Under the pieces are notes generated by a model that was given only the letters and a program-made list of their open reading frames with translations, was not told where the DNA came from and did no database searches. A stretch of DNA of 23,678 nucleotides, from assembly GCA_035371905.1 (NCBI GenBank), contig DAORXQ010000020.1, positions 1 to 23,678 of the forward strand, in the 5' to 3' direction. Positions 7,627 through 13,719 of this stretch are shown here, piece by piece. The translations under genes were made by a program, and so were the position numbers. This DNA comes from a bacterium (GTDB lineage: Bacteria > Ratteibacteria > UBA8468 > B48-G9 > JAFGKM01). How positions within the stretch are numbered: position 1 is the stretch's first letter; each line of letters begins with the position of its first letter.

Positions 7627-8496
7627 TCAATTTTCCTTTTTTTGAATTAAAAAAAGTGAGAAAAAAATCAGAAACATACCCATAAAAACAATTAACGATA
7701 CTTTTTCTTTCAAAATTAAAATTGAAAGAAAATAAGTTATAATTGGTGTTAAATATTGAAAAGGAGCAAGTAAAAAAGGCCTTAAATAGTTAAGAGCAGA
7801 AAACCAAAGTGTAAAACCAATACCAGTTGGTACTATCCCGAGATAAATTCCAGATAAAAAACCATAAATATTCTTCCCCAAAAGATTTAAGTTGAGTAAT
7901 TTAACCGTTAAAAATAAAAAAATTGTTCCAATGAAAGAAGCAATAAAGGTTGTTTCAATAGCACCATATTTTTTGGTTGGTTCTTCCCCTATTACTGTAT
8001 AAACAGCCCAACAAATCGCAGCAAGTAATGAATAGATATTTATATTCTCTCCAGCCCAAAAAAAAATTTTAAAATCCTCTTTTATTACAATAATACATCC
8101 AATAAATCCAATAAAAACTCCTAAAATTTTTTCAGGGGTTATTTTATCCTTCAAAAAAAGAATGGAAATAAGAATAACAAATATTGGATTAGAACTCATT
8201 AAAATACTTGAAATCGTTGCAGAAGATGTTTTAACTGATATAAAAATAAAAGTTGACATCAAATAAATTCCAGAAAGAGCAAGAATCAGAAATCTAAAAA
8301 CATCTTTTTTAAAAATTCTAAAAACTTTTTTAAAATTAAATTTTATAAAAAACATGAGAAAAAAAGAAGCCCAGAAAAATCGCCAGAAAGCAAGAACCAA
8401 GGGGTCTATAACTTCACCATGGATTAAAAATCTACTTATTACAAATACAGTTCCCCATGAAAAAACAGAGATTAAACCAAATATATATCCTTTCAA
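7627..8496 (-). CDS. EamA/DMT-family inner-membrane transporter
   Basis: A 289-residue protein made almost entirely of about ten hydrophobic segments, organised as two repeats of the drug/metabolite transporter fold. ISVFSWGTVFVISRF opens the first repeat and IYSLLAAICWAVYTVIGEE the second; the end LTPIITYFLSILILKEKVS is characteristic of EamA. Such carriers export amino acids, metabolites or drugs; the substrate is not readable from sequence. The best start is TTG at 8494-8496, two bases after the tolB stop, with no good Shine-Dalgarno, so translation probably depends on ribosomes finishing tolB. It is the last gene of the Tol operon and has no known link to Tol function. Confidence 0.9.
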   Translation of the reverse strand: MKGYIFGLISVFSWGTVFVISRFLIHGEVIDPLVLAFWRFFWASFFLMFFIKFNFKKVFRIFKKDVFRFLILALSGIYLMSTFIFISVKTSSATISSILMSSNPIFVILISILFLKDKITPEKILGVFIGFIGCIIVIKEDFKIFFWAGENINIYSLLAAICWAVYTVIGEEPTKKYGAIETTFIASFIGTIFLFLTVKLLNLNLLGKNIYGFLSGIYLGIVPTGIGFTLWFSALNYLRPFLLAPFQYLTPIITYFLSILILKEKVSLIVFMGMFLIFFSLFLIQKKEN

Positions 8497-8498
8497 TT

Positions 8499-9713
8499 TT
8501 ATTCAATAAGAAACCAGTTTGGACTGAAACAATTAAAATTTCCAGATATTAAAGTTCTTGTTTCTTTTGTAAAAATATCTAAAATTACTAAAGATTGTTT
8601 TCTTTCTATTTTTGAATAAACAATATGCCTTGAATTAGGTGCCCAGGAAATTTCTTCACAATTTAAACCCGGAAAAGTTCTTGTTTTTTTTGTATTTATA
8701 TCATATATAGCAAGCCCAAAAGTACTTCCTTCTGAATAAATATAAGCAACAAAATTCCCATCAGGTGAAAATACAGGAGATGTACAGTAACCCGAAATAT
8801 AACTTATTCTTCTTACTCCGTATCCATCTCTATCCATTATGTATATCTGTGGTTTACCATCTCTATCAGAAACAAAAGCAATTGATTTACCATCAGGCGA
8901 AAAAGAAGGAGAACTATCTATTTTTTTATTCTCGGTCAATCTTTTTTTTATCTTTCCATCAAAATCCGCAAGATATATTTCAGGGTCACCTGATTTACTC
9001 AAAACAAGAACAATTTCTCTTGTTTTTTTTAAAGGAGAGGCACAGGCATTTAAACCTGGGTGAGCAATAAATATTTCAATTTTACCTGATAAAATATCCA
9101 TTTTTGCAAGTTTGGGCCAACCATCTTCATAAGAAACAAAAATAATTTTATTTCCTTCAAGATAACGAGGATAATTAACAAGATACTCTACATTTGTAAG
9201 TTGCTTTAGATTAAAACCATCATAATCAATCTGAAATATCTGCTTTTTACCTGTTCTATCAGAAGTAAAAAGAATCTTACTTTTTGCAATTCCAGGTTTG
9301 CCGGTTAATTTTTCTACAATATCATCGCATATCATATGTGCTAAAAACCTTGGGTCCTTTGAAATTTTATAACTGTATTCATATAAAAGATTTTTCTCAA
9401 GTCCATCTTCAACCTTTACATTTATTATTTCTCCCTTCTGTTCTCCTGTTATAATTATCTGTGTGACTATTTCTTTTTTTGTTTTTTCAATATCATCGGT
9501 AAATTTAATTCCTTCTACATTAAAATATCCTGAAAATTTTAAATCCTGAGAGAGGGTTTCAAGCATTTTACTTGAAAAATCATTTTTTTCTACTTTAAAA
9601 ATTAAAAAGGTATCCGCCTTTTCTACTAAATTTTTTGTAATCTGAAAAAATATCTGTGTCTGGGAGAAAATATAAAAACTTAAAATCATAAAAAATAAAA
9701 AAACTTTTTTCAT
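8499..9713 (-). CDS. tolB: Tol-Pal system beta-propeller protein TolB
   Basis: A periplasmic protein of about 404 residues with an N-terminal signal peptide (MKKVFLFFMILSFYIFSQ), a TolB N-terminal domain, and a propeller of PD40 repeats: ILFTSDRTGKKQIFQIDYDGFNLKQLT, IYLADFDGKIKKRLT, IAFVSDRDGKPQIYIMDRDGYGVRRIS and FSPDGNFVAY. TolB links the inner-membrane TolQRA motor to Pal at the outer membrane during envelope constriction. The frame is open eight codons further upstream, but ATG at 9711-9713 follows GGAGGG with five bases between, begins a normal signal peptide, and sits one base after the preceding stop, so I use it. No pal gene follows; an EamA transporter takes that place. Confidence 0.93.
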   Translation of the reverse strand: MKKVFLFFMILSFYIFSQTQIFFQITKNLVEKADTFLIFKVEKNDFSSKMLETLSQDLKFSGYFNVEGIKFTDDIEKTKKEIVTQIIITGEQKGEIINVKVEDGLEKNLLYEYSYKISKDPRFLAHMICDDIVEKLTGKPGIAKSKILFTSDRTGKKQIFQIDYDGFNLKQLTNVEYLVNYPRYLEGNKIIFVSYEDGWPKLAKMDILSGKIEIFIAHPGLNACASPLKKTREIVLVLSKSGDPEIYLADFDGKIKKRLTENKKIDSSPSFSPDGKSIAFVSDRDGKPQIYIMDRDGYGVRRISYISGYCTSPVFSPDGNFVAYIYSEGSTFGLAIYDINTKKTRTFPGLNCEEISWAPNSRHIVYSKIERKQSLVILDIFTKETRTLISGNFNCFSPNWFLIE

Positions 9714-9714
9714 T

Positions 9715-10494
9715 TTATCCCTCCGTTTTAAATTCAATTATAACATCAAGATATCTATCTTTTATTTCTGAAGGAAAAGCAGGCCATGATTTAACAGATT
9801 TTATCGCATCTATTATTGAATTATCAAATTTTTTATATCCCGAACTCTTTTCTATAGAAATATTATCAATCCTTCCTTCTCTATAAATTCTAAAGGACAC
9901 AATAGTTGACATATCTATTAGATATTCTTTCAATAACCAGTTCTCTTCTATTTTCTTTTTTATGAGATTTATATACCATGATGGAATATCAGTAGAAAAA
10001 GAAGTTTGATAAGAAGAAGTAGATTCAAAACTCGGTGTACTTATTTTTACTGATTTTATTTCAGGAATTTTAATATTTATATTTGAAGTTTCTGTATTAT
10101 TTGAAGATTTTTTATTGGTTTCTGAAAACTTTGTATCTGAAATTTTTGAATATAATTTCTTTTTGTATTCCTCAGGTGAAAATGTCTCAGAAAATTCCAC
10201 TTTTTTTTCTACTTTTATATCTTTCACTGTTTTTATTTTTTCTTCTTTTTTTACAGGCGGTAAAACTCTTTCTTCAATTTTTATTTCTTTTTTTTCTGAT
10301 GTTTTTTCTATAACTTCAATATGAGGGATATTTACAAGTTTTACAACAAAAATTTCTTTTTCAAAATTTTTATTTTTTTCGGGTATTGGAATAAAAAACA
10401 AAAGAAATATAGAAAAATGGAATAAAAAAGATACAAAAAAACTCCTTTTTTTTACTCTGTTCGTGTAGCAAGTCCAATCATATCTATTTTGCAT
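9715..10494 (-). CDS. TolA/TonB-like energy-transducing protein
   Basis: The 259-residue protein has one N-terminal membrane anchor (about residues 16-38, RSFFVSFLFHFSIFLLFFIP). A long Lys/Glu-rich periplasmic spacer follows (about 45-170), then a TonB C-terminal domain (IVSFRIYREGRIDNISIEKSSGYKKFDNSIIDAIKSVKSWPAFP). In the Tol operon it would occupy the TolA position, carrying force from TolQR to TolB/Pal. The domain is called TonB-type, so TonB function cannot be excluded. The first ATG at 10494 lies inside the tolR gene, giving a 43-base overlap and no visible Shine-Dalgarno. No later in-frame ATG, GTG or TTG precedes the membrane segment, so this start stands. Confidence 0.87.
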   Translation of the reverse strand: MQNRYDWTCYTNRVKKRSFFVSFLFHFSIFLLFFIPIPEKNKNFEKEIFVVKLVNIPHIEVIEKTSEKKEIKIEERVLPPVKKEEKIKTVKDIKVEKKVEFSETFSPEEYKKKLYSKISDTKFSETNKKSSNNTETSNINIKIPEIKSVKISTPSFESTSSYQTSFSTDIPSWYINLIKKKIEENWLLKEYLIDMSTIVSFRIYREGRIDNISIEKSSGYKKFDNSIIDAIKSVKSWPAFPSEIKDRYLDVIIEFKTEG

Positions 10495-10844
10495 TTTTTT
10501 GCTATGTCAAGAATTTTAATTATATTTTCATATTGTACTTTTTCATCACCCTTTACTATCACAGAAATATTTTTTTCCTGACTTTTTTCTTTTAAAAATG
10601 AATATATTTCATTCAAATTCATCTTTTTCCCGCCGACAAAATATTGATTTTCAGGCGCCACTGTAATTACAATACTTTTTTCAATTTTCATTTCATAAGG
10701 AGATGCTTTTGGAAGTTTTACCTCTATTCCCTGTTCAATCATCGGTGCTATCATTAAAAGAATTATCACAAGAGTTAAAGCAATGTCAACAAGATTTGTT
10801 ATATTTATCTGAGCAAGTGAATTCTTATTATTTCTGTTTTTCAT
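10452..10844 (-). CDS. tolR: Biopolymer transport protein ExbD/TolR
   Basis: A 130-residue ExbD/TolR protein. It has a short cytoplasmic N-terminus, a single membrane helix containing the ion-conducting aspartate (D20 in INITNLVDIALTLVIILLMIAP), and a periplasmic domain with VKLPKASP and the family's KGDEKVQYENIIKILDIAKKCKI. With TolQ it forms the proton-driven motor. Its start overlaps the 3' end of tolQ by 17 bases and its end overlaps the tolA-like gene by 43 bases, so all are co-transcribed and translation is probably coupled. Operon context with tolB favours TolR over ExbD. Confidence 0.93.
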   Translation of the reverse strand: MKNRNNKNSLAQINITNLVDIALTLVIILLMIAPMIEQGIEVKLPKASPYEMKIEKSIVITVAPENQYFVGGKKMNLNEIYSFLKEKSQEKNISVIVKGDEKVQYENIIKILDIAKKCKIDMIGLATRTE

Positions 10845-11460
10845 TTTGTTTTAAAAATAATTCATTTAAATATTCTTCAATATATGGTATTAAAAATTCC
10901 ATCTCATCCATCAAAAGTTGTATTTTTTCCCTTAAAAAATTATACCCAACAGCAGCTGGAATTGCTACCAGTAAACCTAAAACTGTGGTTATAAGTGCTT
11001 CAGCAACTCCACTTGCAACAACTTTAATTGAAGAAGAACCTGTAATTGACATATTTGTAAATGCAATTAAAAGTCCCCATATAGTTCCAAGAAGTCCAAG
11101 AAAAGGTGCAATTGCAGTAATTGTTGCAAGAGATGTAAGATTTTTCTCAAGATTGTTCTGTTCTTTAATAAAAGCTTTTTCTATATATTTTTTACTTATT
11201 TCGGGAGAAAACTTTTCAAATTTAATAAGTGATGTAAGATAGTCAAGAACAGAATAAAGTGGACATGGTATTCTTTTTATTTCTTTCTGTGAAAGAAATA
11301 TTTTTTCAAAATCCTTATTTCTTTTAAATGCTGTTTTCAATACAAATAATTTTTCAAAAATTATGTACCAGGAATAAATTGAAAGAAAAGCAAGTATTAC
11401 AAGATCAACTTTACCAAAAATATCGCAATGCTTCCATGAAGAAATCCAAATATTTTCCAT
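10828..11460 (-). CDS. tolQ: MotA/TolQ/ExbB proton channel protein
   Basis: A 210-residue protein with three membrane segments: an N-terminal one (about 18-38), then a cytoplasmic stretch, then the two conserved helices in LTSLATITAIAPFLGLLGTIWGLLIAF and GVAEALITTVLGLLVAIPAAVGYNF. These are the hallmark of TolQ/ExbB, which assembles around TolR as the inner-membrane motor stator. Length is close to E. coli TolQ (230). The start MENIWISSWKHCDIFGKVDL matches the usual position of the TolQ N-terminus. There is no Shine-Dalgarno before the ATG; the predicted -10 ends only six bases upstream, so the mRNA may be leaderless. Confidence 0.93.
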   Translation of the reverse strand: MENIWISSWKHCDIFGKVDLVILAFLSIYSWYIIFEKLFVLKTAFKRNKDFEKIFLSQKEIKRIPCPLYSVLDYLTSLIKFEKFSPEISKKYIEKAFIKEQNNLEKNLTSLATITAIAPFLGLLGTIWGLLIAFTNMSITGSSSIKVVASGVAEALITTVLGLLVAIPAAVGYNFLREKIQLLMDEMEFLIPYIEEYLNELFLKQNEKQK

Positions 11461-11466
11461 ATAATA

Positions 11467-11494
11467 ATTTTATATTTTCTTTTTCCTAAGTCAA
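11467..11494 (-). promoter_or_regulatory. Promoter of tol operon, apparently leaderless
   Basis: On the minus strand TTGACT (11489-11494), a 16-base spacer and TAAAAT (11467-11472) form a good sigma-70 promoter. Only six bases (11461-11466) separate the -10 box from the tolQ ATG at 11460. Transcription normally begins about seven bases after the -10, so the first transcribed base would be at or next to the A of the ATG. No ribosome-binding site could then be present on the mRNA. Confidence 0.62.
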
Positions 11495-11507
11495 AAAAAA
11501 ACAAAAA

Positions 11508-12299
11508 TTATAGAAATCCAAATTTTCTCATTAATTCTATATTTTCTTTAATCATCCATCTTTTTTCTTCCTGATAAATTCCTATACATACCATATCATT
11601 TTCTCTTGCATTTTTACTCATAAATGAAATTGCTTCTTCTGGATTTTTTCTACCAGCAGCCATGATTTTATAATGAATAACAGGTTTTTTAAGTTTTTTT
11701 ATAGCCATAATCATTTTTTCTCTGTCATTATCAGAAAATATCTCTTCCTGTAAAATATCTTTTTCCGGTTTTTCTTTTCTATTCACTGGATTATAATAAG
11801 AACACATATAAAAATCCACATCTATATTTTCTTCTGCCCATAAAAAAACTTCAGAGATATGTCCAGCTATTCCTGATAAAATTCCATATTTTTTAATTTT
11901 TTCTATCAGAGGATAAATTTTTCCCATCTCATTATTAAGAAAAAGGAAATCTACATACCCTCCATGAATATAGCATCCCACAGGATTTCCACTTATAGCC
12001 ATATCAATACTCAATTCCTGAGATTTAATTTCTGGACATGTTTGAGCAATCCACTGAATTTTTCCACCTTCCTGTCTGTATTCAAGAAGAAGTCTTAATA
12101 TGTGATTATCTGCTCTTCCTATAAAAGTATTAATTCCCCATTGTTCTGCTTCTCTTAATGTTTCCTTTATCCTTTGAGAAATAAAGTATTTTTTCATTCT
12201 CATATCCATTTCTATTCCCTGATGAGAAAAACCACTGAAAGGATTACCACCTATAATAAAACGACTGATTTTAATTCCTTTTAAGTTAACATATTTCAT
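11508..12299 (-). CDS. Aldo-keto-reductase-like TIM-barrel protein, catalytic residues altered
   Basis: The 263-residue protein opens like an aldo-keto reductase (ISRFIIGGNPFSGF, then a helix and EQWGINTFIGRADNH). It continues with barrel-like segments such as WIAQTCPE, GCYIHGG, YGILSGIAGH, DFYMCSYYNP and KPVIHYKIMAAGRKNPEEA. In the normal family the motif reads FDTAxxYG with catalytic Asp and Tyr; here those positions appear to be Gly61 and His66, so ordinary AKR chemistry is doubtful. Similar proteins occur in carbohydrate-degrading uncultured bacteria, usually without assigned function. ATG follows AAGGGAAG at about nine bases and has its own promoter. The fold is likely, the activity unknown; another TIM-barrel family is the main alternative. 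Confidence 0.68.
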   Translation of the reverse strand: MKYVNLKGIKISRFIIGGNPFSGFSHQGIEMDMRMKKYFISQRIKETLREAEQWGINTFIGRADNHILRLLLEYRQEGGKIQWIAQTCPEIKSQELSIDMAISGNPVGCYIHGGYVDFLFLNNEMGKIYPLIEKIKKYGILSGIAGHISEVFLWAEENIDVDFYMCSYYNPVNRKEKPEKDILQEEIFSDNDREKMIMAIKKLKKPVIHYKIMAAGRKNPEEAISFMSKNARENDMVCIGIYQEEKRWMIKENIELMRKFGFL

Positions 12300-12323
12300 A
12301 TTGTATCTTCCCTTTTAATTTTA

Positions 12324-12350
12324 ATTATATATTAGATTTTTTACTTGCAA
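12324..12350 (-). promoter_or_regulatory. Promoter of the aldo-keto-reductase-like gene
   Basis: On the minus strand a perfect TATAAT (12324-12329) lies 24 bases before the ATG, leaving room for the AGGGA ribosome-binding site. The best -35 is weak: TTGCAA (12345-12350) at 15 bases or TTTTGC at 17. The -10 is convincing, the -35 is not. Confidence 0.5.
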
Positions 12351-12354
12351 AAAT

Positions 12355-12377
12355 AAAATTTGATAATATCAAATTTT
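12355..12377. repeat. Perfect 23-bp palindrome, probable operator
   Basis: Arms AAAATTTGATA (12355-12365) and TATCAAATTTT (12367-12377) are exact reverse complements around one central base. The element covers the whole -35 box and most of the spacer of the pilD promoter, and lies just upstream of the divergent promoter. A dimeric regulator bound here would block the rightward promoter. The DNA is AT rich, which raises chance matches, but 11 of 11 paired positions at this location is unlikely to be random. Confidence 0.6.
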
Positions 12378-12387
12378 GATTTAAAAT
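12360..12387 (+). promoter_or_regulatory. Promoter of prepilin peptidase operon, apparently leaderless
   Basis: TTGATA (12360-12365), a 16-base spacer and TAAAAT (12382-12387) form a promoter whose -10 ends six bases before the ATG at 12394. The geometry is the same as at tolQ. No Shine-Dalgarno is present, so transcription probably starts at the ATG itself. Confidence 0.6.
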
Positions 12388-12393
12388 AAAAAT

Positions 12394-13170
12394 ATGGGAT
12401 TAATAATTTTTATATTAGGACTTATTTTTGGAAGTTTTGCAAACGTATGTATTTACAGATTACCAAAAGGAAAATCTATTATCTCCCCTGGTTCTTTTTG
12501 CCCCAATTGTAATAACAGTATAAAATGGTATGACAATATTCCTGTCATAAGTTATATATTTCTAAAAGGAAAATGTAGATACTGTAAAAAAACAATTTCT
12601 CCAAGATATTTAATAGTAGAACTTTTAACAGGAATTTTGTTTTTTCTAATCTACAAAAAGTTTGGTATGTCTATTTCTACCTTAATTTATGCTTTTCTGA
12701 CTTTATGTCTTATTATTGTAAGTTTCATTGATATTGATACTTTTCTTATTTCTGATGTAATAGTAATTCCCGGTATTTTAATCGGACTTTTAATTTCTTT
12801 TTTATTCCCCCAGATTCATGATATGGAAAAAATAAAAGGATTTATATATTCTCTTGAAGGAACTATTTTAGGTGGTGGGATTTTAATTTTTCTGGCTCTT
12901 GTAGGAAAACTGCTTTTTAAAAAAGATGCTATGGGTGGTGGAGATGTAAAATTACTTGGAATGATAGGTTCTTTTCTTGGATGGAAATCAGTTTTTTTAA
13001 CATTATTTTTTGGTTCACTTTTTGGAACTTTAATAAGTTTAACATTAATCCTACTGGGAAAAAGAAAAATTGATGATTATGTTCCTTTTGGACCTTATCT
13101 TGCTCTTGGAGCATTAATATCTATTTTTTTTAAGGGGAATTATTTTATGGGTATTATTTTGATAAATTAA
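12394..13170 (+). CDS. pilD: Type IV prepilin peptidase / N-methyltransferase
   Basis: A 258-residue polytopic membrane protein of the A24 aspartic protease family (PilD/GspO/ComC). The cytoplasmic loop has the four-cysteine zinc motif CPNC..CRYC (C36, C39, C61, C64), the mark of the bifunctional form that also methylates the new pilin N-terminus. The first catalytic aspartate is in FIDIDTFLISD (D113-D121 region) and the second is D184 in the GGGD motif. About eight hydrophobic segments follow the usual layout. It processes type IV pilins or type II secretion pseudopilins at the inner membrane; none of these substrates is encoded in the window. It is the first gene of an operon leading to recG, and has no Shine-Dalgarno. 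Confidence 0.95.
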   Translation: MGLIIFILGLIFGSFANVCIYRLPKGKSIISPGSFCPNCNNSIKWYDNIPVISYIFLKGKCRYCKKTISPRYLIVELLTGILFFLIYKKFGMSISTLIYAFLTLCLIIVSFIDIDTFLISDVIVIPGILIGLLISFLFPQIHDMEKIKGFIYSLEGTILGGGILIFLALVGKLLFKKDAMGGGDVKLLGMIGSFLGWKSVFLTLFFGSLFGTLISLTLILLGKRKIDDYVPFGPYLALGALISIFFKGNYFMGIILIN

Positions 13171-13173
13171 AAT

Positions 13174-13719
13174 ATGAGCATTTCAGCATTAGAAATTGTT
13201 AAAGAGTTTTTTATAATTAATAATTTTTATGTAATATCAAAAGATGGATTTTTGATTGTAAAAAATCCAGAAGAAACAGGTAAAGAAATTGAGAATTTTG
13301 TAATAGAAAAAGAAAAAATTTTCTTCATAAATGAAGGTATAATAAAGGTTTTATCATGGCACACTTTAAAATTCACTCCTTCAGTAATCAAAAAATTTTC
13401 TGCAGAAATTTTTGAAATAACAGAAGAAAAATTTTATAGAGAAGTAAAAAATTTTTTAGGAAAAGAAAAATTTAAAAAAATTCTTGTTATACCTGGATTA
13501 CCTTCAACAAAAAATTTAAGAGAAGAATCTATAAAAATAATGAAAGAAAATGGTATAGACCATGTAATTTTTTTTAATACAATTATATCTGGATTAATTG
13601 ATAAAATTGATGAAAGAAAAGTGTATCAATCCCATACACTTGAAATTATCCGAATTCTCAAATTCTATAAGTTTTTTTATAAAAAAAATCTTGATGCTTT
13701 TCTATTTGACGAAAAATGA
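13174..13719 (+). CDS. Uncharacterised protein between pilD and recG
   Basis: I do not recognise this 181-residue protein. It is soluble and basic, with mixed helix and strand. It has an N-terminal helix then a hairpin (NFYVISKDGFLIVKN), a middle Lys/Glu-rich part, KILVIPGLPSTKNLREESIKIMKENGIDHVIFFNTIISGLIDKI, and a C-terminal aromatic/Lys helix. No signal peptide, membrane span or cysteine motif is seen. It starts three bases after the pilD stop without a Shine-Dalgarno and overlaps the recG start in ATGA, so it is translated as part of the operon. Conserved coupling to recG would hint at DNA metabolism, but that is inference. The alternating helix-strand layout could suit a nuclease-like fold, which I cannot support further. 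Confidence 0.8.
   Translation: MSISALEIVKEFFIINNFYVISKDGFLIVKNPEETGKEIENFVIEKEKIFFINEGIIKVLSWHTLKFTPSVIKKFSAEIFEITEEKFYREVKNFLGKEKFKKILVIPGLPSTKNLREESIKIMKENGIDHVIFFNTIISGLIDKIDERKVYQSHTLEIIRILKFYKFFYKKNLDAFLFDEK

Noticed and set aside
7637..7657. Palindrome-like CTTTTTTTGAATTAAAAAAAG near the end of the EamA gene as a terminator
   Set aside because: It lies inside coding sequence for the lysine-rich C-terminus and contains only A-T pairs apart from the outer ones, so it would not form a stable terminator hairpin.
10703..11242. Plus-strand open frame of 179 codons opposite tolQ and tolR
   Set aside because: It is antisense to two well-recognised membrane proteins, has no family motif, and lacks a ribosome-binding site; long antisense frames are expected here.
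11490..11507. T-rich tract after the aldo-keto-reductase-like gene as an intrinsic terminator
   Set aside because: On the minus strand it gives a long T run but no GC stem precedes it, and it merges with the tolQ -35 region.
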